64,000 nt of DNA from Defluviicoccus sp. (GCA_022823775.1 JAJEHI010000162.1:1-64000), one strand, 5' to 3'. Shown: positions 48,192 to 57,168, counted from the first letter of the stretch. The notes: generated from the sequence alone by a model not told the origin. Translations and numbers: made by a program.

Positions 48192-49607
48192 TCAGCTCAG
48201 ATAGTCTTCCAGCTTCACCTTGCCCCAGTTGAGGGGGAAGGCTTCCCGGTAATCGTCGTCCCCGCGATGCGGCTTGGGCGTCGCGTCGATGCCGATCTTG
48301 CCGACCAAGCGGAACGGTTCGTGCCCGGGGACGGGCGCGGCGGACGGATCGTAGGGCGAGCCCCGCGTTCCCGGCACCACGACGATGTCCCTCGCCGGGT
48401 CCACCCGGGTCGCCATCGCGCGATAGACGGCGCCGGGATTGTCGATATCCGTATCGGGGCCGATCGCGACGACCATCTTGGTATTCAGCCAGGGCGCCCC
48501 CATGGCCTGCATCAGCGCGTCGTTCACGAAGCCCTCGCGCGGGTAGCTCACCTGGAGGATGCAGGAGACCGCCGCGCCCCATGTCGGGAACCGGACATCG
48601 TGCACGGTAAGGCCGATCTCCGTGATCCGGTTGTAGAGCACCGCCTCGTGGCAGAGCCTGGGCAACGGCTGGTGGTCGGTCTCCGGCACGGTCTGGTGGT
48701 TGCGGTAGATCGGCTTGCCGCTACGCATCGTGATCGCGGTGATGTCGATGCGCGGAATCTTCTGCTCCCTGGGAAGGAAGTACATGGTGGGCGCGTTCAC
48801 CCCGCCGACTTCGTGCGTTCCGGAGAGGTCGACCGTCCCCTCCACCACGATCTCCGCATGGGCCGGCACGCGGAGGTCGATGGTCTCGCATGGCACCATC
48901 TCGACGTCCCGGTCCATGACCGTGCCCACCATCTCGATCTCGCCCCAGAGATCCATGTGCATCCCGGAAAAATTGGCCATGATCTCGTATGCCGGATGGA
49001 CCCCGAAGACGAGCGCGATCGGCATCTCCTTGAGCCCCATGGCGCGGTACTTGTCCATGACGATATGGGTGTGCGGGGTCGCGAAGCTGATCCATCCGTG
49101 GCGCGGACCGACCGGCGTGGTGCCGGCGTGTGACGAGTTGTAGAAGCCGGTCTCCGGATCGCGGACGATGTTCATCGCCGAGATGTAACGCTGGCCTTCC
49201 TCCGCCGAATGAATCGGCACCGGCAGTTTGAGCCAATCGACCGCGTCGCCTGTCCGCACGACCTCCTTGACCGGGCCGGTGGGCACGTCGACGAAGCCGC
49301 GCGGCGGTTCGCGCAGGCGGCGCGCCAGCGTCGGCAGGTATTCGTCCTGCGCAACCCCGAGCGCGCGGCACTGCGACCAGCGGTGCTTGACCAGGATGTC
49401 GCAGAGCCGGAAGTCGGGGTACTCGGTTATGTTCTCGAACAGGATCGGCCCCTCGGACTGCGCCGACAGCGCGCCGATGTCGTCGATCGAGACCGGCTTT
49501 TCGATCGTCGTCAGGATATCGGCGTTGGTTTCCAAGTAGCCGCGCAGATCCCGGTCGAGCCCCCGGTTGGTCGGCACGTGCGGTTTCTCGGATGCGGCGC
49601 CCGTCAT
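48192..49607 (-). CDS. UbiD-family prenylated-FMN-dependent decarboxylase
   Basis: A 471-residue UbiD-type (de)carboxylase. The chain shows the family order: an N-terminal RDLRGYLETN start, ENITEYPDFRLCDILV, IVRDPETGFYNSSHAGT, a central segment with the HGWISFATPHTH region, the Glu/Arg-rich VPETDHQPLPRLCHEAVLYN, and the C-terminal FVNDALMQAMGAPWLNTKMVVAIGPDTDIDNP. These enzymes need prenyl-FMN made by UbiX, and no ubiX is in the window. AGGAGG is five bases before the ATG. It is probably a catabolic aromatic-acid decarboxylase rather than the ubiquinone enzyme, since no ubiquinone gene is nearby. Confidence 0.92.
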   Translation of the reverse strand: MTGAASEKPHVPTNRGLDRDLRGYLETNADILTTIEKPVSIDDIGALSAQSEGPILFENITEYPDFRLCDILVKHRWSQCRALGVAQDEYLPTLARRLREPPRGFVDVPTGPVKEVVRTGDAVDWLKLPVPIHSAEEGQRYISAMNIVRDPETGFYNSSHAGTTPVGPRHGWISFATPHTHIVMDKYRAMGLKEMPIALVFGVHPAYEIMANFSGMHMDLWGEIEMVGTVMDRDVEMVPCETIDLRVPAHAEIVVEGTVDLSGTHEVGGVNAPTMYFLPREQKIPRIDITAITMRSGKPIYRNHQTVPETDHQPLPRLCHEAVLYNRITEIGLTVHDVRFPTWGAAVSCILQVSYPREGFVNDALMQAMGAPWLNTKMVVAIGPDTDIDNPGAVYRAMATRVDPARDIVVVPGTRGSPYDPSAAPVPGHEPFRLVGKIGIDATPKPHRGDDDYREAFPLNWGKVKLEDYLS

Positions 49608-49712
49608 GGTCGCCTCCTGGAGATTGTTACCGTAGTCTCAGGATATTCCGCGCCGGCCGGCGGACCAACCGGGCGGGGCGGCGCGTGCGGATAGCCGGGA
49701 GACGCGGCGGAC

Positions 49713-51014
49713 ATGAATCTCGGAATGTTCTACTGGCCCTGCGGGCACCACATGGCGGCGTGGCGGCATCCCGACGGCGTCGCCGATTCGGGCGGCAATA
49801 TCGCCCACATCGTGGAGCTGGCGAAGCTCGCCGAACGCGGCTTGTTCGACCTGTTCTTCATGGCCGATTCGGTCTCGTTCTGGCGCGGCGACCTCAAATC
49901 GATGACCCGGGATTCCTTCGGGACATGGATCGAGCCGTTCACCGTGATGTGCTCCGTCGCCCAGCACACGCGCCATATCGGGCTCGTTTGCACGTCCACC
50001 ACGACTTACGACCAGCCTTATCTGCTCGCCCGCCGGTTCGCCTCGCTCGACGTTACCAGCGGCGGCCGGGCCGGGTGGAACCTGATCACCTCCGCCAACA
50101 AGCTGGAAGCGGCCAGTTTCGGTCTCGACGAGCACCTGGAAAAAACCGAGCGCTACCGCCGCGCCCGCGAATTCGCCCTTGTCGTGCGCGGGCTGTGGAA
50201 CTCCTGGGGCGAGGACGTTTTCGTTCGCGACAAGGAAAGCGGCCTCTATTTCGACGAGAGCAAGCTCAACGTGATGGAGCATCGGGGCGAGCATTTCCGG
50301 GTGCGCGGGCCGATCAACGTGCCCCCCTCGCCCCAGGGCGAGCCGGTGATGGTGCAGGCGGGCGCGTCCGACGACGGGCGTCAGCTCGCCGCCGAAACCG
50401 CCGAGGTGATCTTCGGCGCGCAGCAGACCCTCGAAGGGGCGCGGGAGTTCTACGCCGACGTGAAGGGCCGGATGGAGGCCATCGGGCGCGATCCCGATTC
50501 GCTCAAGGTCCTGCCCGGGCTCGCCGTCTGTGTCGGCCGGACCCAGTCGGAGGCCGAAGACAAGTACGAAGTCCTGCAAGACCTCATCGATCCGCTCGCC
50601 GGGATGCAGCTTCTCTCGAGGCGGGTCGATTTCGACCTCACCGGCTACGATGTGGACGGGCCGTTGCCGGAGCTTCCACCCAACAAGGTCGTTTCCACCC
50701 GGGCGCAGCTGTTCGCCGAGATCGGGCGCCGGGAAAACCTGACCATCCGCGACCTCTACCGCCGCATCGCCGGCGCGCGCGGACACTACGAGATCATTGG
50801 CACTCCGGAGAGCATCGCCGACATGATGGAGGAGTGGGTGCGCGAGCGCGGCTGCGACGGGTTCAACATTATGCCGCCCGTGTTCCCGTCGAGCCTGGAG
50901 GACTTCATCGAACTGGTGATCCCCGAGCTCCAGCGGCGCGGGCTCTACCGCACCGAGTACGCAGGTACGACGCTGAGGGAAAATCTCGGGATTACCCGCC
51001 CGGTCTGGCCGTGA
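49713..51014 (+). CDS. LLM-class flavin-dependent monooxygenase (NtaA/SnaA/DszA type)
   Basis: A 433-residue luciferase-like monooxygenase of the NtaA/SnaA/DszA branch. Family segments are LGMFYWPCGHHMAAWR, LFDLFFMADS, RRFASLDVTSGGRAGWNLITS and PVMVQAGASDDGRQLAAETAEVIF. These enzymes use reduced FMN and oxygen to cleave C-N or C-S bonds or hydroxylate. A GGGAGA site precedes the ATG at 49713. It is divergent from the UbiD gene across 105 bases. No flavin reductase is adjacent; the group D monooxygenase nearby would need the same supply. Confidence 0.93.
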   Translation: MNLGMFYWPCGHHMAAWRHPDGVADSGGNIAHIVELAKLAERGLFDLFFMADSVSFWRGDLKSMTRDSFGTWIEPFTVMCSVAQHTRHIGLVCTSTTTYDQPYLLARRFASLDVTSGGRAGWNLITSANKLEAASFGLDEHLEKTERYRRAREFALVVRGLWNSWGEDVFVRDKESGLYFDESKLNVMEHRGEHFRVRGPINVPPSPQGEPVMVQAGASDDGRQLAAETAEVIFGAQQTLEGAREFYADVKGRMEAIGRDPDSLKVLPGLAVCVGRTQSEAEDKYEVLQDLIDPLAGMQLLSRRVDFDLTGYDVDGPLPELPPNKVVSTRAQLFAEIGRRENLTIRDLYRRIAGARGHYEIIGTPESIADMMEEWVRERGCDGFNIMPPVFPSSLEDFIELVIPELQRRGLYRTEYAGTTLRENLGITRPVWP

Positions 51015-51056
51015 GGCATGTCTGTCGCGGTTCGATCCGCAGCGGCACGGCCCGTC

Positions 51057-51157
51057 CCTCGATACGGCGCTGCGCGCCTACTCGGGATGAGGAGCTCTTA
51101 CTTGAAACACTACCAATCTCCTCACCCTGAGTAGCGGCGAAGCCGCGTATCGAAGGG
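51057..51157. repeat. REP-like inverted repeat pair
   Basis: Left arm cctcgatacggcgctgcgcg... (51057-51092) and right arm cctcaccctgagtagcggcg... (51120-51157) are near-complementary over about 36 bases, with a 27-base spacer. Each arm also has a small internal palindrome. The CCTCGATACG/CCCTGAGTAG pattern is a dispersed palindromic element seen in many alphaproteobacterial genomes. It lies between convergent genes and may serve as a shared terminator. Confidence 0.75.
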
Positions 51158-51176
51158 CGACCGGACGCACGGTAGA

Positions 51177-52187
51177 TCAGAGAGTGTCGAGCCTGAGCAA
51201 ATCGCGAGCGTTCTTCTCGTAGATGCGCTCCCGCGCGGACGCATCGATGTCGAGCGAATCGACCGCGTCGATCGTGCCCCGGATGAACAGCGCGCCGCCT
51301 TCGGGGTCGAACGGCGCGTCGGTCGCGAACAGGCTTTGCCCGGCGCCGAAGAACTCGTACCCGCAGACCGTCGCGGGCCTGGATCCGTTCAAGGCGGTAT
51401 CGCCATACAGCATGCGGTAATAGTCGATCGGCTGCTTTTCGAGCCCGGCGCGCGCGGCGAGAGGGTTGTTGCCGACCCCGCCTTCGAAGAGCTGCTCGAA
51501 GCCGATGGCGATCTTCTCGGCGAAGAAGGGGATCATGCCGCCCATATGGTGGGTGATGATCTTGAGATCCGGCAGCGCGTCGAACAGGCCCGAGAAGATC
51601 AGCCGCGCCATGCAGGCGCTGGTCTCGTATGGCCAGCCGAAGGTGAACCAGATCTCGTGCTCCGACAGTTCCTCGCTCATGTAGTCGGGGTGGTTGGGCC
51701 CGCGGATCGGGTGCACCCAGACCGGCAGGTCGTAACCGGCGAGGCACTCGAAGAGGGGCCGGAAAGGGGCCGCGCCGATCGGCCGGCCGAGCACGTTGGT
51801 GAAGATCTGCACGCCGCGCGCCCCGAGGTCGTCGATCGCGCGTTGTGCCTCGGTGACCGCGCCGTCCGGGTCGTTCAGCGCGACCGAGGCGGTGAAGGCG
51901 GGAAACCGGTCGGGGTAACGCCCGCAAAGCTCGGCCATTCCGTCGTTGGCGATTCGCGCGAGTTCCGCGCTCTCGGCCGGCGTGCCCAGCGCTTCGAGCG
52001 GCGGGTTGGCGAGCGACAGCACCTGCCGGTAATCCTCGAACGCGTCCATCATGCGGAACCGGGCCTCGACATCGGTCAGAGTCGGCAGGAGCGGGTAGCG
52101 CTCCAACATCCGCTTGTCCGGGATGACCGCCTTCAGCCTGTCGAAATAAGCGGGCGGCAGGATGTGGTTGAAAACGTCCAGTTTCAT
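51177..52187 (-). CDS. Amidohydrolase-family protein with altered first metal-ligand motif
   Basis: A 336-residue amidohydrolase/decarboxylase (ACMSD-like superfamily). The N-terminal motif is DVFNHILP, where most members have D-x-H-x-H, so the first His is replaced by Phe. Later elements are kept: PVWVHPIRGPNHPD, IITHHMGGM, and the Asp in FATDAPFDPEGG. This F-N-H form also occurs in some decarboxylase-like relatives, so an active metal enzyme remains possible. The ATG at 52187 has GGAAG seven bases upstream. It is divergent from a cysteine-dioxygenase-like gene. It is distinct from the copy at 5802-6803, which has the full HxH. Confidence 0.82.
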   Translation of the reverse strand: MKLDVFNHILPPAYFDRLKAVIPDKRMLERYPLLPTLTDVEARFRMMDAFEDYRQVLSLANPPLEALGTPAESAELARIANDGMAELCGRYPDRFPAFTASVALNDPDGAVTEAQRAIDDLGARGVQIFTNVLGRPIGAAPFRPLFECLAGYDLPVWVHPIRGPNHPDYMSEELSEHEIWFTFGWPYETSACMARLIFSGLFDALPDLKIITHHMGGMIPFFAEKIAIGFEQLFEGGVGNNPLAARAGLEKQPIDYYRMLYGDTALNGSRPATVCGYEFFGAGQSLFATDAPFDPEGGALFIRGTIDAVDSLDIDASARERIYEKNARDLLRLDTL

Positions 52188-52284
52188 ATGCGGTCTTCCG
52201 GTCGGCTCATGCTTTCTCCCTCGGCGTCCGCATTGTAGCGTTGCACGGAAACCGTCGCTGCCCGAGGAACCCGGAGGCAACACG

Positions 52285-52863
52285 ATGTCCGGCTATACGG
52301 TCCCCGCATTCGCGCGCTTCATCGACGACCTTCGCGCCCATTTCGGGAAGGGCCTGCCCGAAGATGAGCACTGGCAGGGTGTCAGGGACCTGCTCGCGAC
52401 GCTGGTCGCCGATGAGAAGATGCGCGAAGCCTCGCGCGGCTGGACCGCCAAGAAGGGGCGCGAATACGTCCTCCATCACGACACCGATCACGGCTTCTTC
52501 GTCGGCGCCTTGGTGCGCGAGCCCGACCACCGCGCCTTCATCCACGACCATGCCCATACCTGGACCGTCTACGGTGTGCTCGACGGGGCCGAAATCACCC
52601 ATGTTTACGCGCGAACCGACGACGGCAAGATTCCGGGTAAGGCCACGCTGGAACTGATCGACAGGCACGATGCGCCGACCGGTCACGTCGATATCGTCGG
52701 CCCCTGGGTTCCGCACTCGGAATGGGGCGCGTCCGAACGCTCGGTCGCGATCACGGTGCGGAGCGACCGCCCCGGCGGCTACCGCCAGAACCGTTTCTTC
52801 CCCGAGACCGGCACCACCGACAACGACCACCGCGGACTGGTGCTGGTGCCGCTCGCGGTCTGA
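52285..52863 (+). CDS. Cysteine dioxygenase-like cupin protein
   Basis: A 192-residue cupin. The motif FIHDHAHTWTVYGVLDGAEITHVY has the H-x-H of the iron site and matches the cysteine dioxygenase-type I pattern; a later His lies in WVPHSEWG. Known relatives oxidise thiols or serve as dioxygenases of other small acids. GGAGG is nine bases before the ATG at 52285. It is convergent with the molybdenum hydroxylase large subunit and divergent from the amidohydrolase. The function is not specific from sequence. Confidence 0.75.
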   Translation: MSGYTVPAFARFIDDLRAHFGKGLPEDEHWQGVRDLLATLVADEKMREASRGWTAKKGREYVLHHDTDHGFFVGALVREPDHRAFIHDHAHTWTVYGVLDGAEITHVYARTDDGKIPGKATLELIDRHDAPTGHVDIVGPWVPHSEWGASERSVAITVRSDRPGGYRQNRFFPETGTTDNDHRGLVLVPLAV

Positions 52864-52867
52864 CGGC

Positions 52868-55165
52868 CTATTCGGCGGCGCCGTTCCCCGCTTCGCGGAT
52901 CGCCTTGAGCACCTTCGGCGGCGACATCGGCTGTTCGCGCAGCCGGATCCCGATGGCGTCGTGGATCGCGTTCGAGATCGCGGCGATCGGCGGAATGATC
53001 GGCACCTCGCCGATGCCGCGCACGCCGTACGGATGGTTGGGGTTCGGCACCTCCACGATCTCGGTGCCGATGAACGGCACGTCGGAGGCGACCGGAACGC
53101 GATAGTCGAGGAAGCCCGGGTTCTGGAGGGTTCCGTTCTCGTCGTAAATATATTCCTCGTTGAGCGCCCATCCGATCCCCTGCACGGCACCGCCCTGGAA
53201 CTGCCCCTCGACATAGGCCGGGTGAATCGCCTTGCCGGTGTCCTGAATCACGGTGTAGCGAAGGATCTTGACCAGCCCGGTCTTCCGGTCGACCTCGACG
53301 TCGACGATATGGGTGCCGAAGCCCGGCCCCGCGCCCTCGGCGGTGATTTCCGCATGTCCCGCGATGGGGCCGCCGGTCATTCCGGACTTGCGCGCGATCT
53401 CGGCGATGGAGAGAGGCTCGAACTCGCCGACATTGGAACTCGCCGGGCGCGCGTGGCCGTCTTCCCAGACCACGCCGTCCACCGGCACGTCCCAGGTCCG
53501 GGCCGCGCGCTCGCGCATCGTGTCGATCGCCTTGCGCGCGGCGACCGTCACCGCCATGCCGCTCGCGAAGGTGCCGCGGCTGCCGGCGGTCACGAAGTTG
53601 AAGCCGAGCGCCTGGGTGTCGCCGATCTGCGGACGCACCCGGTCGACGTCGATGCCGAGCTCTTCGGCGACCATCATCGCCATTGCCGCCCGCGAGCCGC
53701 CCGCGACGTCGATGGTGCCGAGGATCACGGTGACCGTGCCGTCCTCGTTGACGTTGAGCGTGGTGGTGGTCTCCTTGCCGATGTTGAACCAGAAGCCGGT
53801 CGCGATGCCGCGGCCCTGGTCCGGACCGAGCGGCTCCTTGAGATGCGGGTGCTCCAGCGCCTTCTTCAGCGTGTCCTCGTAGCCGATCGGCCCGAAGGTC
53901 GGGCCGTAATATGTCTGCGTGCCTTCCTTCGCGGCGTTGCGCATGCGGAGCTCGATCGGATCGATGCCGAGCTCGATCGCCATCTCGTCGAGGATGCTCT
54001 CCACCCCGAAGATCGAAATCGGCGCGCCCGGCGCCCGGTACGCCGCGACCTTGGGCCGGTTCACGGTGATGTCGTTGCCGGTGACCTTGACGTTCTCCAG
54101 GTCGTAGCGGGTGAAGGTGCACATCGACGCCATCGGCACCGACGAGCCCGCGAACGCTCCGGCCTGGAAGTCGAGCTGCGCCTCGGCGGCGGTGATGCGG
54201 CCGTCCTTGCGGCATCCGATCTTGATCCGCGTATGCGCGCCCGAGGTCGGGCCGGTCGAGCGGAACACGTCCTCCCGGCTCATGGTCATCTTGACCGGCC
54301 GGTTGGACTTCCTGGAAAGAACGATGGCGAGCGGCTCGAGATAGACATTGTTCTTGCCGCCGAATCCGCCGCCGAGCTCGGTCGGGATCACACGGATCTT
54401 CGAAATGTCCATCTGGAGAAGCTTCGCGCACTGCGCGCGGATGACGAAATGGCCCTGGGTGGCGGTGTAGACCTCCACCTGGCCGTCCTCGGTGTAGCTC
54501 GCGAGCGAGGCCTGGGGCTCGATATAGCCCTGGTGCACGGGCTTGGTGTTGAATTCGCGCTCGATGACGAGGTCCGCCTCCGCGAAGCCCTTCTCCACGT
54601 CGCCCTTGGCGAAATTGAACACCTTGGCGAGGTTGGACGGCTTCTCCGGCGCCGGGTCGACGCCCTCGGTGATCTGTTCCTCGTGCAGCAGCGGCGCGTC
54701 TTCGGCCATCGCCTGCACGGGGTCGATCACATGCGGCAGCACCTCGTAATCGACCTCGATCAGTCTGGCCGCGCGCCTCGCGACGGCGTCCGAGGTAGCG
54801 GCGACGGCGGCGACCGGGTGGCCGTCATAGAGCACCTTCTCGCGCGCCATCATGTTCCGGGTCACGTCGCGGAAATTGACGATCAGCTCGCCGGCGGCGG
54901 CGAATTCGACCGGCATCTCGGGAAAGTCGTCGCGGGTGACCACGGCCTTGACGCCCTTGAGTGCTTCGGCCTTGTCGGTGCGGATGGCGAGCACCCTCGC
55001 ATGGGCGTGGGGGCTCCGGACCACGCGGCCGTAGAGCTGTCCCGGCAGGTTGATGTCGGCGCCGTAGCGCGCGCGGCCGGTGACCTTGTCGACTCCGTCG
55101 GGGCGGATCGGCCTCGTGCCGACGACCTTGAGATCCTTGTCCTCGTATTTGAGCATCGTCGCCAT
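52868..55165 (-). CDS. Molybdenum hydroxylase large subunit (xanthine dehydrogenase/4-hydroxybenzoyl-CoA reductase type)
   Basis: A 765-residue molybdopterin-binding subunit. It has the RPDGVDKVTGRARYGADI start, the GGGFGGKN loop, the AYRAPGAP motif (not the CoxL Cys loop), GTFASGMAV, GAVQGIGWAL and the GIGEVPIIPP segment with the catalytic Glu. The AYRAPG form is seen in nicotinate, quinoline-type and 4-hydroxybenzoyl-CoA-type hydroxylases, so an aromatic or N-heterocyclic substrate is likely. The ATG at 55165 lies two bases after the 2Fe-2S subunit. With the two preceding genes it makes a complete FAD / 2Fe-2S / Mo set. Confidence 0.93.
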   Translation of the reverse strand: MATMLKYEDKDLKVVGTRPIRPDGVDKVTGRARYGADINLPGQLYGRVVRSPHAHARVLAIRTDKAEALKGVKAVVTRDDFPEMPVEFAAAGELIVNFRDVTRNMMAREKVLYDGHPVAAVAATSDAVARRAARLIEVDYEVLPHVIDPVQAMAEDAPLLHEEQITEGVDPAPEKPSNLAKVFNFAKGDVEKGFAEADLVIEREFNTKPVHQGYIEPQASLASYTEDGQVEVYTATQGHFVIRAQCAKLLQMDISKIRVIPTELGGGFGGKNNVYLEPLAIVLSRKSNRPVKMTMSREDVFRSTGPTSGAHTRIKIGCRKDGRITAAEAQLDFQAGAFAGSSVPMASMCTFTRYDLENVKVTGNDITVNRPKVAAYRAPGAPISIFGVESILDEMAIELGIDPIELRMRNAAKEGTQTYYGPTFGPIGYEDTLKKALEHPHLKEPLGPDQGRGIATGFWFNIGKETTTTLNVNEDGTVTVILGTIDVAGGSRAAMAMMVAEELGIDVDRVRPQIGDTQALGFNFVTAGSRGTFASGMAVTVAARKAIDTMRERAARTWDVPVDGVVWEDGHARPASSNVGEFEPLSIAEIARKSGMTGGPIAGHAEITAEGAGPGFGTHIVDVEVDRKTGLVKILRYTVIQDTGKAIHPAYVEGQFQGGAVQGIGWALNEEYIYDENGTLQNPGFLDYRVPVASDVPFIGTEIVEVPNPNHPYGVRGIGEVPIIPPIAAISNAIHDAIGIRLREQPMSPPKVLKAIREAGNGAAE

Positions 55166-55167
55166 GG

Positions 55168-55644
55168 TCAAACCTCCCTCATCTCGCGGGCCGCGTCGGC
55201 CACCGCTTCGACGATCTTGTGATAACCGGTGCAGCGGCAGAGATTGCCGGCGAGCCAGTAGCGGATTTCCGTCTCGGTCGGATCGGGGTTGCGTTCCAGG
55301 AGCGCGCGCGAGGCAATCAGCAGGCCCGGAGTGCAGATGCCGCACTGCAGCGCGGCGTGTTCGAGAAACTTCCGCTGCAGCGGGTGGAGCTCCTCGCCTT
55401 CCGCCATGCCCTCGATGGTCTCGACCCGCTTGCCCTCGACCTCGACGCCCAGCACCAGGCAGGAGCACATCAGGCGCCCGTCCACGGTGACCGAGCAGGC
55501 CCCGCAATCGCCCGTGCCGCAGCCTTCCTTGGTGCCGGTCATCACCAGTTCGTCGCGCAGAACCGAGAGCAGCGTCTGGTCGCTTTCGCAGAGGAAATCG
55601 ACCTCGTCGCCGTTGATCGTCGTCGTGATGTGATAGCGCGCCAT
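55168..55644 (-). CDS. Molybdenum hydroxylase 2Fe-2S subunit
   Basis: A 158-residue iron-sulfur subunit. The N-terminal plant-type [2Fe-2S] cluster has Cys in GTKEGCGTGDCGACSV, and the second cluster in QCGICTPG and NLCRCTGYH, the normal two-cluster layout. It passes electrons from the Mo centre to FAD. Its ATG at 55644 overlaps the last base of the FAD subunit gene. The open frame continues upstream inside that gene and is not coding. Confidence 0.96.
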   Translation of the reverse strand: MARYHITTTINGDEVDFLCESDQTLLSVLRDELVMTGTKEGCGTGDCGACSVTVDGRLMCSCLVLGVEVEGKRVETIEGMAEGEELHPLQRKFLEHAALQCGICTPGLLIASRALLERNPDPTETEIRYWLAGNLCRCTGYHKIVEAVADAAREMREV

Positions 55645-56504
55645 TACCTTTGCTCCGCCCGTTCGAGCGCGATCCGGGCCGCGCGTTCGGCGAGAACGCC
55701 GGCGACCTCGATCCTGAATTCTTTCGTGCCCCGCTTGTCGTCGATCGGCCGGCAGGCCTCGGACGCCGCCTTCGAGAGCTTCGCGAGGGCGTCGTCGTCC
55801 ACCCGCGTGCCGACCAGCGCGGCGGCGGCCTCCTCGACCGACAGCGGCCGTTCCGCGACCGCGCCCAGCGAGACCCGCGCCGCCGAGCAAACGCCCGACC
55901 CGTCGAGGGTAAGGTTTACGCCAACGCCAACCACCGCGATGTCCATCTCCGTCCTCGGCGTAAAGCGCAGATAGGCGTCGCCCGAGCGCGGCGGGCGTTC
56001 CGGCAAATCGAAGGAGACGACGATCTCGCCCGTTTTCAGCGAGGTCTGGCCCGGGCCGGTCGCGATCTCCTCCACCGGCGCCGAACGCCGCCCGTCCGGA
56101 CCGATCACCGAGGCGACCGCGCCGGCCGCGATCAGCGCCGGCACGCTGTCGGCGGCGGGCGATGCGTTGCACAGGTTGCCGCCCAGCGTCGCCCGGCCGC
56201 GTATCTGGATCGATCCGATCAGCTTGGCGCCGTCGACGATCCCCGGCCACGCGGCATTGAACGCCTCGTGTTCCATGATCTCCATGCCGGTCACCGCGGC
56301 GCCGATCCGGAACCGGCCCTGTTCTTCGGCGATTTCGCGCATCTCGTCGATGTTCTTGATATCGACGAGGAGCTCGGGCTCGACAATGTCGCCGCGCATC
56401 TGGATCAGCAGGTCCGTTCCGCCGGCCAGCACTCTCGCCGCGCCTTCCGCATCCGCGAGCAACCGCGTCGCCGCGTCCAGTGATCCCGGCGCTTCATAAC
56501 GCAT
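55644..56504 (-). CDS. Molybdenum hydroxylase FAD-binding subunit
   Basis: A 286-residue flavoprotein of the CoxM/XdhB type. The FAD motifs are VLAGGTDLLIQMR near residue 25 and RGRATLGGNLCNASPAADS near 102, with a C-terminal CO dehydrogenase flavoprotein domain. It is the first gene of the FAD-FeS-Mo operon. The ATG at 56504 has GGAGCGAACC upstream. It is divergent from the DUF805-like gene across a 213-base gap. Confidence 0.94.
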   Translation of the reverse strand: MRYEAPGSLDAATRLLADAEGAARVLAGGTDLLIQMRGDIVEPELLVDIKNIDEMREIAEEQGRFRIGAAVTGMEIMEHEAFNAAWPGIVDGAKLIGSIQIRGRATLGGNLCNASPAADSVPALIAAGAVASVIGPDGRRSAPVEEIATGPGQTSLKTGEIVVSFDLPERPPRSGDAYLRFTPRTEMDIAVVGVGVNLTLDGSGVCSAARVSLGAVAERPLSVEEAAAALVGTRVDDDALAKLSKAASEACRPIDDKRGTKEFRIEVAGVLAERAARIALERAEQR

Positions 56505-56640
56505 CTGGTTCGCTCCTTCTTCCCGCGATGAGGCCGATTGTCGTGCTCGGGCAACCCGTTCCGCGCAGTCATATACCGGCCCGCGGGGGGCAAGGGAAGC
56601 GCCGTTGCCCCGACGGCGCCGACCGCGCGATCCGCGAACC

Positions 56641-56685
56641 CGATATACCCTTTATGGTTGTATTACGTTGAAAGAAGGTATATCG
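56641..56685. promoter_or_regulatory. 11-base inverted repeat upstream of the DUF805-like genes
   Basis: cgatataccct (56641-56651) and aaggtatatcg (56675-56685) are inverted copies with one mismatch, 23 bases apart, in the gap between the divergent FAD-subunit and DUF805-like genes. They form one of the few AT-rich patches nearby. The right arm overlaps a possible -10 (TATATC, 56679-56684) 15 bases after TTGTAT (56658-56663). This could be an operator for a dimeric regulator or an RNA hairpin. Confidence 0.45.
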
Positions 56686-56717
56686 AAGGGCATTCCAATC
56701 AAGGAGAGGTAACGGGG

Positions 56718-57122
56718 ATGGAGACAGGCTCGGGGATCTTGTTCGGTGCGGCGATCGCCGCTCTCGTGTTGGTAATTGCGGTGCCGATAGTCGCGATATA
56801 CCGCGAGAACAGCGATCTCACGATGCGCAGGGGACGATTTGCGCTCTGGGTGTTGCTGTACCTGATCGTCGCGCCGACGGTCGCAAACGTCGTGGCGGAA
56901 ATCCTGCCGAATATCGCGGTATACGTCGTACTCGCGGTTATCGGGGGCATCGTCACCTATCTCTTCTACCAGCGCGTGGTCCGCCGTGCGCGGGACGCCG
57001 GCAAGGGCAAGCGCATCCCTTATATCGGCGTCATTCCGATCGCCAACCTGATCGTTTTCGTCATTCTGATGATCGTGAGAAGCGCCTCTTCCGCTGCCGC
57101 TGCCCCGACCGCCGACTCCTGA
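56718..57122 (+). CDS. Small integral membrane protein, DUF805-like
   Basis: A 134-residue membrane protein with four hydrophobic segments. The segment VVRRARDAGKGKRIPYIGVIPIANL resembles the R-R-x-x-D-x-G region typical of DUF805 proteins, whose function is unknown. The ATG at 56718 is eleven bases after AAGGAG; the frame is open upstream but without support. It is paralogous to the next gene. Confidence 0.75.
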   Translation: METGSGILFGAAIAALVLVIAVPIVAIYRENSDLTMRRGRFALWVLLYLIVAPTVANVVAEILPNIAVYVVLAVIGGIVTYLFYQRVVRRARDAGKGKRIPYIGVIPIANLIVFVILMIVRSASSAAAAPTADS

Positions 57123-57168
57123 CGGGCCCGTCGCGGAGGATCGGCAGCCCAACGCCAGCGTGGCGGCG

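Noticed and set aside
52670-55222. An 850-codon plus-strand frame opposite the second molybdenum hydroxylase
   Set aside because: Same antisense composition artefact; it overlaps three well-formed minus-strand subunit genes.
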